Positions 39,125-50,995 of a DNA stretch of 64,000 nucleotides are shown here, piece after piece. Source of the DNA: Antedon bifida (taxonomy: Eukaryota > Echinodermata > Crinoidea > Comatulida > Antedonidae); contig OY727095.1 of the NCBI GenBank assembly GCA_963402885.1, forward strand, positions 10,979,001 through 11,043,000, written 5' to 3'. Both the position numbers and the translations under genes were made by a program. The first letter of the stretch is position 1; each line of letters begins with the position of its first letter. The notes under the pieces were generated by a model. It was not told where the DNA came from. It did no database searches and saw only the letters and a program-made list of their open reading frames with translations.

Positions 39125-39495
39125 GATCCAGTGTACGCATATGGCAATTGTGGATCGACTTTAACGAACGTTCGGAAGAGTAGGGGGTTACCCCGCTATA
39201 CTTCTTCATCTCTCTACCCCTGTCGCTGTCTGGACATTTGATGACAGCTGTCCGAAACGAAGGGATCCCGGGATAGGCTGCGAGATGCCCACATCTACAT
39301 TTATTAAATTTAGATCCAGTGTACGCATATGGCAATTGTGGACTTTAACAAACGTTGGAAGAGTATGGGGTTACCCCGCTATACTTCTCCATCTCTATAC
39401 CCCTGTCGCTGTGGACATTTGGTGACAGCTGTCCGACACGAAGGGATCCTGGGATAGACTGCGAGATGCATGTTATTCCCTAAATTTACTTTTAT
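39125..39495 (+). repeat. 188-bp tandem duplication (2 copies)
   Basis: GATCCAGTGTACGCATATGG at 39125 recurs at 39313. Both copies share CAATTGTGGA, GGGGTTACCCCGCTATACTT, CCCCTGTCGCTGT, GACAGCTGTCCGA and ACGAAGGGATCC, with small indels. The 8-bp indel early in copy 2 shifts frame, so the overlapping 83- and 85-codon frames are not conserved between copies and are unlikely to be coding. Confidence 0.9.
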
Positions 39496-40281
39496 TAAAT
39501 TTAAGTAAAATTAATGACGACAAAAAGCGTAACATTCTGAACACACTGTACAAGGGAGGAAGTTCGAATCAATATGACCATACATCGTACTATTTCAATA
39601 CAAGGTCCAGCAGAACACATACTAATTTGGTATAGTTCAACATCAAGGATTCAACAATACAGGATCACAAATTACGATTTTTGTTAAAAGGCCTGAGGAA
39701 TATTGAGAGTGAGATGTTACGCTACACCTTTCGTGTTACCTGAACCGTAAAATAATCTTTTGAAAATAAACCAACGGTAGAAACAGTTTACTACAATCAA
39801 TGTTTCCCTTCGAAACGGTACAACTCCGGTATTTGATTCAAACAAACGTGTAAACTAAAAACAAACAACGAATATCTCGTTGTGGTACATTATACAATGC
39901 ATGATCTATATTCTAGTTGTTAATGAACATTAAATTAATCATTGTGATTTATGATTGTTACTTTAATAAATTATAGGTTAACAAAAAGATAAACTGAATG
40001 TAGACTAGACCTACTTGAAAACTTTCGACGTGTTTATATCCCGTTTATATTCATTCAAATCTTAGGATGTTTAAATTAGTCAATATTGTTCTAATTTTAT
40101 TAATTCATTATTAATCAAGTTGTTAAAATGTTTTTAAAAAAATCTTTAGATAAAAAGTAATAACCATGGCGGAATTACCTAATTCATCCATGGTATAACT
40201 AGTTTAATTTTTGTGGACTAAAGTTGTATAATTTTATATGAAATATCCTCCCTATTTTGAAAATGGTATCGTCGCATTTCG

Positions 40282-40605
40282 ATTGGTTCAATTTAGTTTC
40301 AACTCTCTGGGTTGTCTGCAAGATGACATTGAAACACGCCAAACATTTAGTAAGTTTCTGCAGTCAGTTGTGTAGACTCAGTCACTGAATAGGGAACTTC
40401 GTCTGTCAGTGGAGAGGCTTAGAGAGTGGGGATACAGCTAAATAGTAGAATTCCTTCTCAGCAGTCGCCACCGAAGTTTCGGAGTTACTCTTATGGCATA
40501 TTAAACAACACGCCTGTGAATTGAATACGTTGTTGGAAAAGAGACTGAAGCGAGTTTGATCGTTTGGAAAGTTTCCAACGAAAACTTGTGCGAGAAAAGT
40601 AGCAA
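40282..40605 (+). promoter_or_regulatory. Candidate core promoter and 5' UTR of the collagen gene
   Basis: Directly upstream of the signal-peptide exon there is an inverted CCAAT box (ATTGG, 40282-40286) and, 78 bp further on, TCAGTT at 40364-40369, which fits the TCA-K-T-Y initiator pattern (A+1 would be 40366). No TATA box lies at the usual distance from it. If transcription starts there, the 5' UTR would be about 240 nt and would contain one tiny upstream frame, ATG-GCA-TAT-TAA at 40493-40504. All three elements are short and could occur by chance. The true start could also be in an upstream non-coding exon. Confidence 0.3.
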
Positions 40606-40723
40606 ATGGAACGGACTTTTTTGGGGGGACGGTCTTGGGCCGTCCGCTGGTTAGCATCCGTGGTCATAACTTTATTTATCGCCTACGATATTTCTAATGC
40701 AACAGTTGTACCCTTGCCTGCAG
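40606..40723 (+). CDS. Fibrillar collagen (V/XI-like, clade B) exon 1: signal peptide
   Basis: First coding exon of a secreted fibrillar collagen, 39 codons plus one base (phase 1). The ATG is fixed by an in-frame TAG at 40600-40602, only one codon (CAA) upstream. The peptide has a basic n-region (R3, R9, R14), a hydrophobic core WLASVVITLFIAY (residues 15-27) and a likely signal-peptidase site after S-N-A (residue 32). It therefore directs the procollagen chain into the ER. It ends at a perfect donor, CAG|GTAAGT. The single G left over joins the GG that opens the exon at 59824 to make a glycine codon, so the frame is preserved. Assignment to the collagen gene rests on this phase match, on the strand, and on the known layout of clade B collagen genes, where exon 1 encodes the signal peptide and intron 1 is long. 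I cannot exclude an intervening exon hidden in the 19-kb intron. Confidence 0.82.
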
Positions 40724-43700
40724 GTAAGTTTATTCCATATATAGATTATACATTTTTGTTTTTCTCGTTTTGATGTCATGAGTGTAATTCTAGCCTCGTG
40801 TTAATGAGGTTTGTATAACATAACATCACGTCTTATTTTAACATCTGAAGTAACCTACTGTCCGATAACATTAACCTTTAAAGTCTTCCTCATAAATCGT
40901 CTAAATTAGCTCACATAAAAAACCGTCATAAATGAAATGCATTCCACTTGTTTATTTTAATGAATTAAATCTAGTACTGCATTTAGCTATTCACATACGC
41001 GTTTGAATTATCTATCGTACTGAAGCTGGATGTTTTCTTCTTGTAACTCGGGAACATGTTATTGTATCACGATGGATTTTGTATACGTCACCAACTTTCA
41101 TTTGAACTTTGATTTTGAAAATAAATTGATGACACAGATGTGAATGCAGGTTTTTACTTTGACATCGAGATTGTGACCAAAAGCATAAATTGGGACTTAC
41201 TTATTAGGACCTCTGATGACGACTAAATAAAATGGTTATGCAGTTGTTGCAGATTTGCCATGGACGCTTCTCTTGTATTCTGTCAGACCATCTTCTTTAT
41301 TACCGTACCGCCAGTAGTCATCAAGTGGACTATAATATTTTTACAGGAATTCTTCCACACAGTCGATTGCAGATTGTTCAATACCCTATTCCAACCCCTT
41401 CACACCCATGACGTCATGACAGGAAGTTATACAGAGCATTTAAAGAGCAACATGAACCTTACCCCGAGTAGGCCTTCAGAGAACACAGCAAGGATTTAGA
41501 GGTCTTACAATATTAAGCTAACGTTGATGAATTTAATTAATACTAATAGTGTTTAATAACATTTGGGCTGTTTTCTAAACGTTATTGCGCACTTGATACT
41601 TTTCGCACGTTTGCGACGTGTCAATTCTAAACATTTGTACGCTTGCCGCCAAGCAACACATCATCATTGTCAATGCTCACAGGTGTTTAGACGCCGAATA
41701 CATAATTTTAATAAATTACTAACATTATCACCCGTTTTAACGGTAAGGTGATTAACGCTTGGCCGCCAATGGTATGAGTAATTAATTGCAACTTTCATAT
41801 CAATCTAAACACTGGTTATGCAGTTCCGCTACGCTGTCATTTAGGTTAGTGTCATGGTTAGAGCCTTAAGTTACGGTTTCCTCTTCAAAGTTTTAAATCA
41901 TAGTGAGAAAAATTCTGAAACTAATATTTTACGTTAAAAAAAAACAATATATATTTGGATTTCGTTGAATGAATACAGCATGAATCTTAGTATATGTCAA
42001 TAAACATTAGAAATAAATTATTAAAATTTACAAAAATTGACCTTTCATGCTAAACTTTGAACTTTGACATGTAAATGACAGAGAAACAAAATGACTGGAA
42101 TTCGATGGATGTGAATTCGGTAAAATCGATTGGTAATTCAATTTCAAATAAATCATCGATGCAATGTGAATCTTTTTAGGAAAAAGTAGCCAATATTTAA
42201 ATCCAGTTTACATACAGCATGATATTTTCGGTCTGAATTACACATGAACCTATGTTGATATATCAGTTTTAACCGTTATGTATTTTGAACGTTCCGTAAC
42301 AAAAATCAACATGAGACAAGTAGGATTATTAACACAGAATCTACCTATTTTATTTTCATTAATATTATTATTTTTATACTGTTTTGTCAGTTATGTAAAT
42401 TAAACTGCTGTCGTGATCAAAAGAAATGTGAAATGTGAACATTATTGTAATTGGGTGCATATGTATATAATGTGATCTCAAATTGAGCCCTGGAAAAATT
42501 CGATTACCGCGGCGCAACTAGAACATAATCCGCAAACAAACTTCCGCAATTCTATCAGATTTGTTTGTGTATTGATAGGTAATAATAAATTATGTTAATT
42601 TAGTATCCTATTTACATATTATAATAATGTACAAATATATCATAATTTAAACAAATCAGCTGTTATTTGTATGGACACATCGTCGCCGATTCGTTCTGAT
42701 TTTTAATGAACTTTTATCCTATTATATAGATTCTTTTAGAGGAGCGGATCAATATCGACTATAATATATTACTCTGGGGTTATTCAATTTACTTTTTAGA
42801 TGATCCCGACTGTTTACATACAAATAATAAATGAAATCTGTCAGAAATGTTCTTATGTCTCGCCGAAAGTACTCTCCATGAAGGAACTTCCATAGATGAA
42901 AGGAAATTCCAATTAATATTGTCACTGCCTAAATGTATTTCGTTATGGATTTACGAGTTTGTTACCCTTTATAGTTTATCGTAATTGGGACTTTTTATGA
43001 AAAAAAATATAATTATGTGATGATTTATGTCAAATACTAAAGAAAATACAGGTGTAACGTAATTAATAATTGGTAATTAATTGTAATGATAACTGTTCTT
43101 TTTGAAGATACAATAAGTATAATCGTTTTTACTCGATCTTTCACTGGGTGAGTCCATGTAGCTTGGAAAAAGAAAATGTTGAAGTCATATTTTCTGCATG
43201 AATGTTTTTGTAGTGGTAAATATCATTCGTATCTGGTAAAAATAGTAGTGTTGAAAATATCTGTATTCAAAATGTATTAGGTTGAATTAGAGAGTAATTT
43301 TATTGGAAAGTAGTATTAAAAAAATATAGTACATTAGTCGTTTGGTTTCAATCGTTTCTGAGGGACACGCCCCAATAATGAGTTGTAACCTCTCGCTGGC
43401 TTCAATTCGACACCTGGGGTGTACCGACGCAAGGTCAGACATTCCTTGCTGAAACTCAATTTCATATCTCTTGGCGTTTCCCATACTTATTAATGATATG
43501 TCACTGTGTTCATTCTTGGTCCACCCAGTATTTGTAGTAGGAGTACAAATATCAACAGCACTTTCTCCGAATTTGACTATACGATTTATATGCCTATTCA
43601 ATGGCTGATTGTTTTGTTCCATTTTACCAGATTACGTCCACGTTATCAATAAAAATACACTCGACATCTTTTCAGGGTGGTAGAAACGATATTATCTGAA

Positions 43701-45607
43701 TAAATACGGTATTTTCCAAATGTATTTACTAACTGTAGGTTGTGTACATATTGGTTGTACTGTCAATGTTATTTGAAAGAGTGTTGATAAACAGCGACCC
43801 TCGTTATTTGGTACGCCTACATAAGGTATGTCTGAGGTTGATCAGTTCCTTCTTTTATTATTTTGTTAAACAACCGTTATAGTGAGACATTGTCTAGACG
43901 ACAAACACCAGCAATTCGATCCGCTACCAGGGCCTCGTCCAAAATCCCACATCCACGACGGGGGTTTCTTGTGGTTTCCGCAAAACATTGTTATGCTCTG
44001 CTGTCATTCGTGCTCTCTTCAGGGACGCCCTATTAAATCTATACTTGTAGAAAGTGAATGTATATGTATAAATAAAGTCGTTAATGAACAGACAGGGCTA
44101 CCATCATTCCCGAAGAGTGGGTTTGACCTTTGTATGGTTAAAGGCGAAACAATCAATCCTCCAAAAAATCTCTCTCTTTTTTGCTATCGTTCATACCAGC
44201 TTGAAATCATCAACCTTAGAATGGATTTCCCTTTCTTTGGCAGTCTTCAATTGTTTTTTTAATACTGTATATTAATATTAATAACAGACCTTGAAGAATT
44301 TGTTAAGACGTCTATAATATAAGTTCAGTCAATCGTCATCCAATTGGTGGCGCCTCCGATTCGATGTCTCTGATAATAAACGCGTGCAACGAAAATGGAA
44401 ACAGCAAGTGGATTTTCAATATCAAATCAAACGGAAATGTTTCATTAAGCCAATATGAGGAGGCAGAATCCAGATTCCCGTTTTCATTAAAAACTATGAA
44501 ATTAAATGATATTTATTATCACCAACCTATTCTTGTGCAAAGTACGCGTCTTTTATACAGTATTGCCATTTTTGTAGGCCTAATTCATAATCATGATGTA
44601 TTTTCTTCTCGATGTTGACCTGATCTTATTATTAAGATGACATTTTACCTGTCAGCAGTCTACTTGGGCTACAATAAATAGTATTCTTTTAGCTACCAAT
44701 TTTTCATTCCTACTCCTAGATGTTTTTGTCAGCGTGAACGCATTCTTGGTATCAGGTTTTGTTTTCTTTATCGTTAATAGTTGCAATTATGCATATTATT
44801 ACATTTTTGGTAGTGTTTGTCATGGACATTATTATTAATTCACCAAGTTTAACCTCCGACCTTCTTCAGTATTCATCAATTAGCAGGGCAACCTTTCATA
44901 AACTGGTTTATTTTCCATTCGTAGATATTTAAAGGAATATTATGTACAGCTTCAACTTCTGTCAAACTGCGACCTTTCCACGTCACTAAAAAGCGTCATA
45001 TAACCAGTCTTGCCTTCAAATAAATATTATTTAATGCCTTTATAGATTGTTGAGTGATGTTTTTCCTCCAGGTGCTACACTTGTAGAAGGCAACCATTAA
45101 CCACATTGCCGTCCTGAAGAACTCTGATTAGGTATCCATACTTTATTTCACGGTTAATCCACTTTTAAGGTGGTTTCACGTTCGGTGTTTTGCCAGCTAG
45201 AGAATTCGTAAATTTAAAGTATTTAGATTGGATCAAGGTTACATAAGTAATCACAAAAGGTTTGTCACTGTTTTAGGTGAACAGCTGTTAAAATTGATGA
45301 CAAAGATGATGCATTTCATTTTCCTCATGCATGTCACTTTGGTAAATGTATCAAAACATTTATCAAACGCAATACGCTGTATCGTCGTATTGTTTCTACC
45401 ATTATGTAATGTAAAAGATCTTTTCAAATTGTAAATATACCTAATAGATTAATGTAATGTTAGCATAATCTCTCCAGGGAGCATTATAATAATCACCGGA
45501 ATATTGCCAATCAATTGTATGTCTGCCTTAAAAATAAATGTAATGAACATGTATACATGTATTCAACCAAGCAGGTGAATTGCTATGATAGAGATTTACA
45601 CATATAA

Positions 45608-45777
45608 AGTACATAACCCCTATCAAGGGGACAATAAAGTGTCCTCAGCCTTGAGGTGTTCCTTAAAAAAGCCTAACGATTTGACGATTTGTTTAAAGCA
45701 TTAACTGTCCCTCGTTTGTTTTACGGGAAAGTGTCCCCTTAATAAGGTGTCCACTGAATATAAGGGTTTTACTGTAG
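45608..45777. mobile_element. MITE, 'TACAGTAGAA...AAGGGGACAC' family, full-length but diverged
   Basis: Left end AAGTACATAACCCCTATCAA then GGGGAC. Right end AAGTGTCCCCTTAATAAGGT, GTCCACTGAATATAAGGGTT, TTACTGTAG, which is the inverted terminus. About 170 bp, no frame. Inserted in intron 1 of the collagen gene. Confidence 0.7.
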
Positions 45778-48463
45778 AAGTTGTGTTAGTATAAATGTAG
45801 AGAAAAAACACCCCATACAGATGGAATCGAAGGCAATGTTTGACTTACTTAAAAACTGTCAAGTGCCAACTCCTAATTGTATTTCCCCCTCCAGGAGGAA
45901 GGAAGGAGAGACTAACTGGAAACGTAGAGTGTAATAAAAATGTTCACTAATTTGATTACGATGCCAGGCGCAATAAGCAAGGTCTTCGATAGGAAACGAA
46001 CTATTCAGTATAACCGTATTTTGTAAAGGATACTGTTGGTGATTACCGGTTAAATGATAGCCAAGGTTTAATTAGGATTAAGTATAAATATTTGGCAGTT
46101 AAAATGAATTTAAGTTCCTACGAAGTTACTTTTAGCAAACAAGTGATATAGGCCTACGATTTCATTCGTTGTACTTTTCAGTTTATATCATTATTTCAAA
46201 AGGAAAATAGTTTATTTGATATAAGTGATCGAATATAACAGTTTTTATAGTTTTGAGTGAAGATCGAATACTTTTTTTTGTTCAGGTAAAACATGGGTAG
46301 AATAAACCATTTCCGCGGTCTCATCGTTGCGTTTGGGCAAATCGCCCAACGCGTCATAACAAGTGGCACATCTTGCAGTTTTCATAGCACTGGTTAGTTT
46401 TGTTTTGGTATAGAACAGTAAGTCACAAGCAAAATAAAAGATTATCTTCACCTAAGGTGGGCTATTTATTTACATCACTTATCAAGGTTGTCATACGCTT
46501 CGTGTCATTGATTGGTAAACATCATTCTTAGCACGCGCAATTGTATCACTGTTGAACACCAACAGTTTGTACATGCTTTTACTTTGGCACTCCATAGCTC
46601 TGTGTTCTTTTATCGCTTCATGTGTGATCATAGTTGTGAATATGCAATTATTGTTAGATTTTACCAAAAGAACTTTTATCTACCACATTGCATACTACTA
46701 GACATTGTTTGAAATCTAACCGTATAATTGCCTAAAGTGTGAAGCATTTAGCTTTCAATTAGCCGTCCATTTGGTGGAACATTGTCCTTTGAAAACTTAA
46801 CGCACTTGGCATATGGCAAAAGCGATTACAGAATAAGTTGCAGAGGATATACATAGTTTCCTGTGTCTTAGCAACTACTGTTACGTACTTCTGTGTGAGA
46901 ACAAACAAAAGTACATAACATTGTGAGGGCGCTTGAACTTGTTATTATTGACAATCCCTTTTTTAAAATGTTCTTTTTAAAATTAGGACTACAGTATATA
47001 ACGTATTATTCAGGCAGTGCTTGTTTACACAGTATTTTCAATTGCATATGTTTTACTTGATTTGACACAATTGCCGTCTAGAACCCAGAATAGTGGTTTA
47101 CGTGAAATAAACCAAACTCTCGTTTCTGTCTACATTGATCGATATGGCGTTTCATATATTTTTTTCTCACGTACAGGCAGATTCCCATCTCTATACTTTA
47201 TAATTTATTACGAGATGACATTTATATCTAAATGTACTGTGTCACACATTTGTTATTTTTATCGGTATTATAACTGTTTTTATTTCCATCACTCCGTCAT
47301 CACGATAGTTTGGTACTGCTATGTCAACTCTATTTCTCGGATAAACAAATAATGTACTGTACCATGAAAGATCGAGAAGCAAAACCGTAATGTGACCTCA
47401 GAAATGTACATCTGTATCTGCAGCCTGAAAGCAATTCGAACAAGTCGAATGCCACCGGAGGATTTTTACACTTATTCCCAACTTCCTACTGCATTTAAAG
47501 AAATCATACGGGAATGAAATATTGAAGACTTTTGAAATATCGCTAACCAAGTGATCGAAATCGGCGCCAGCTGACAGGAAAGTGATGTAGGGGTGAAGTA
47601 GGTAATATCTAGGCTGAATTCAACTGTAATTGACACTTCTGTCACAGAAAGGTTTATTTATGTTCTGGGGATTTAGAAATACTTTTTATTGATATAGTTA
47701 CCAGGTAATGTACACACCCACGCTGTTTCGTGGGTCAAACAGGTTTATTTCTGAAAAGTTCGAAGGCTCAAGTGCCCATGCAAGGCTCAACATGTTTTTG
47801 AAAGTAAGAAGGTGAAAAGTTTGACAAGATTCATATTATTTTCATCCACGGATGCCGAGATCTGTAGACAATGTACAACCATGCAAGATATAATATTTTT
47901 AATCCAGTGCCAGAAGCGTTTGAAGAAGTAATAATTACTCAAACAGTTACTGAAAACAAAAGAGGTTAATAAATTGCTGTGGAAGTGGCGAATGAGGAAA
48001 TCCTTGGCTAATCCTTGCAAGGCGAAGGGCTTTTTATCAGCTCTCCGAGGACACCGCGAAGTTGATTATGGGCCTGTTTCTGCTGCATAAAAATAACCGG
48101 TTAAAATCGGTGTGAATAAATTAAAATCGGTGTGAATAAATTAACTCCATTTTCTTGCCAGCAGAAACAGGACACATTTTTGGTAACCGGTTAAAAGGCA
48201 GCGCAAAATAACCGGTTAAAAACACCAATTTAAATCGGTGTTAGAACGCCGTTTAACCGGTTATCGCTGAGCAATTCTTAGCTGCAACACGAAATAACGG
48301 TTATTTGATTGACAGTTGTGACCCCGGGTCAGATACCGTCGCGAACCATGTGTGTTTTCCTCGTGGTTTTGACAGTCGAACGAAGAAGTGAACATGTATG
48401 TGGATGAATGAAATCACAAGATATGTTATTCAGTTGTGGGGGGAAGAGAAAGTACGGTGAAGG

Positions 48464-48676
48464 ATGGCAGGCAATAGAAAAGATTCACAGATATATAAGA
48501 GCATTTTTGCGAAAGTAAAAGAGGAATTCGGGGTGGAGTTCCGGACTACCCAAGCTAAACAATTTGAGGCGTTAATACACGCTCGCGAAGGATATGGTCC
48601 TATAAATACCAAAACGAAAACAAAAGGGACTCAGAATGTTGCAAATACCTACCAAACGAGAATAGATAATGGTTAA
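48464..48676 (+). pseudogene. Truncated Myb/SANT-like frame of the transposon
   Basis: 70 codons from an ATG. Roughly the first 48 (to about 48608) lie in the outer transposon and read QIYKSIFAKVKEEFGVEFRT and TQAKQFEALIHA. A helix of charged residues followed by a T-x-x-Q-x-K-x-F-x-A-L segment is compatible with the third helix of Myb/SANT-like DNA-binding domains. These accompany Harbinger-type transposases. The rest of the frame belongs to the inserted foldback arm and is foreign. Beyond that insertion, at 49229-49252, DNRLFEELG-stop could be the displaced C-terminus. The domain call is a weak pattern match. Confidence 0.35.
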
Positions 48677-49200
48677 TTAATTATGAAAACCCAAATTTTA
48701 TAGCAAAAATCGTCCGAATTTATGTTAAAAAACGATGAATTTAGCAACAAAAACTGAAACCAAACGAGCGTATTTATGGCACGCCCCTAGTGCCTTTAAT
48801 AGGAGAACAATGAACAATCTTATTTTGATCGTTTTACATCATCATTTTTTATAAAAACATCACATCGACCGAAAACAAAGGTTGTTATCAGAGCCTTTGT
48901 TAATATATTAAATATGATTTTATTAAGCATAGAAATGTGCTATTATTTATGTTAGTATATAAATATACGAAATAATGTTCAACACTCATTATTCTATTAA
49001 AGGCACTATATGCGTGCGATATTCTATGACTTGGATACTCTCGTTTGATTTAAGTTTTTGCGGCTAAACTTATCGTTTTTAACATAAATTCGGACGATTT
49101 TTGCTATAAAATTTGGGTTTTCATAATTAATTAACAATTATATACTCTCGTTTGGTAGGTATTGCAACATTCTGAGTCTCGTTTTTGTTTCCGTTTGGTG
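48608..49200. repeat. Long inverted repeat (foldback) inside the transposon
   Basis: The left arm (from ACCAAAACGAAAACAAAAGG) and right arm (ending TTTTTGTTTCCGTTTGGT) pair over about 150 bp with few differences, including ATTTATGTTAAAAAACGATG against its complement. They pair more loosely inwards through AGTGCCTTTAATAG. A small stem AACAAAGG...CCTTTGTT sits near the centre (48874-48901). Confidence 0.85.
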
Positions 49201-50953
49201 TTTAGTAGGACTGCGCTCGCGAAAGACAATCGCCTTTTTGAGGAATTAGGCTAGATAATAATTATCCTAGGCGATCGGGCGCTGCACGACCCTCCCCATG
49301 TTTATTGAAGGCGGCATGAGAATTAATTTTATTAGTGATGGTAAGTAGGCTTTACAAAAAACAAAACTTCTAGACCTGGAGACAACATTTTATTATGTTA
49401 AGATGTTTGAGATGTTCGGCGATATCACACACGTGTGTACTGACGTACGTACGTCGATGTAAACAAACAGCCAACTTACTACTTCCGTCTGAGTGTATTG
49501 CATTTTGGGTAATGATGACGTTTTGCTCGACGACCACCCATAGATTTAACCGGTTATTTCGGAGCACAAATTGAGCAGAAACGCGGTCTTGTTATTGTTA
49601 TCTATTTTTAATCTATTTTAAAATAACCGGTTAAATTGCGTTATGCAGCAGAAACAGACCCCCAGTAGCAAGTGGCATCTTGTTATTGTTAATAAAGCCC
49701 TCTATAATAATATATTCATAAAAATGTATTTCATATACCGTAAAACATATAGCCCATTTTCACGAACTTAAATGTTCTCGTTTTTACAATTCCAATTTAT
49801 TTTCTTCAGTTTCTATACAAAGTGAATTGTGAACCAATTTGACGAAAAAATTCCGTTTCTGTCCTCACGTAAGCGAGTGCATAACTGTCTGTATATCATA
49901 CCAACGAGCCTGCGTTGACAGAACATAATTCATAGTTTATCGCACGCAAAGTTTGGCTTTGTTATGCTTTACCTTTCCATACCCACAGGGGTTTTTTTTT
50001 ACTGTTTGGATGTCATATTTTTGGGGTCAAGACTGTAACAATACAAAGAGGAAGATACTAATTTCAACTTCCTCCATTCTATGATAACCAGAGAGACTTT
50101 AAAGTTAACACGAACTTCAGAGGAAATAATGCAAATGATATGCGAGTCACTGCCTCGTTGCACCAAAAAAAACTTAGAAGTTGTCATTGGTGAATTGCTA
50201 CACTGTCACAGTTCGGTTATGTTTTCACATATTATTATGTATGTTAATATTTAACATGGTGATAGAGTGTACGAAGGCATGTTTTTTTCTGTTCTGTCTA
50301 AACCCGAGAGACATGCCAATACCATCTGTCCAATTTAATATTTTCCAGGATGATTTTCATTTCCTGGTCCTCTGTATCATATAATGATAATAACAAGTAC
50401 AGCAAGGTTAACTTTTAAAGATCAAATCAGAAGAGATATTGCAAGAAACACCCGTATGTCGAACACGTGGAATTAATAAAACCGTTGTACGTACGATATA
50501 TCCTGAATAAATCATAATTTCATTTGGTTCAATGTTTTTTCACTGTCATTCTCTCTAGTTTGCCCACAATGTATTATTTTCTAAAATTTTAAATTGAGGA
50601 TTTGAACTGCTAATAATGGGGCTGGTATTCCGTATCATACACGTCGAAAGTATTAATTATACACCTGACTGAATTAAACCTAGTAAGTTATGTACCGTAA
50701 TATATTTAGGGATCAATCATGTATAAATTACTGCAGGTGGGCCTAACTACTTTTGCTTACCGCAATAAAGAATAATCTTTAGCTTCAATATAAAAGTAAT
50801 TCAGTGAAATAAACAGGACAAACAAGATAATTGTATTAAAATAGGTTAACGACTAAACAAATATAGTTATTGCCGTAGCTATACAGTAGAATAATTCTGT
50901 CATAATTCTTTGCTTACTGTTTGTAACTAATATTAATAATGGTTCAATCATAC

Positions 50954-50995
50954 CATGGAGAAATAAGTTAGCTTAACTTAACTTATTTCTCCATG
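50954..50995. repeat. Perfect 17-bp-stem hairpin
   Basis: CATGGAGAAATAAGTTA (50954-50970) and its exact complement (50979-50995) flank the 8-nt loop GCTTAACT. In collagen intron 1. Confidence 0.9.

Larger units (their letters stand above)
48070..49661. mobile_element. Non-autonomous DNA transposon, nested with a foldback element
   Basis: The termini are inverted repeats: GGGCCTGTTTCTGCTGCATA at 48070 and the complement of GGGTCTGTTTCTGCTGCATA ending at 49661, one mismatch in 21. Subterminal zones carry six exact TAACCGGTTA palindromes, at 48094, 48184, 48209, 48254, 49547 and 49624. A 20-bp tandem duplication is at 48101-48140. The middle (48608-49200) is a separate long inverted repeat, probably a foldback element inserted inside. 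A short frame (48464-48676) is the only coding trace. No target-site duplication is clear. The SANT-like remnant would suit a PIF/Harbinger ancestry, but this is an inference. It lies in collagen intron 1. Confidence 0.85.

Noticed and set aside
40406-40657. 83-codon minus-strand frame over collagen exon 1
   Set aside because: Antisense shadow of the signal-peptide exon and its 5' UTR.
43287-43622. 111-codon minus-strand frame
   Set aside because: No family recognised and chance length. A transposon origin is possible but unsupported.
43882-44262. 126-codon + frame in collagen intron 1
   Set aside because: Length is expected by chance at this composition and no domain or splice context was recognised.
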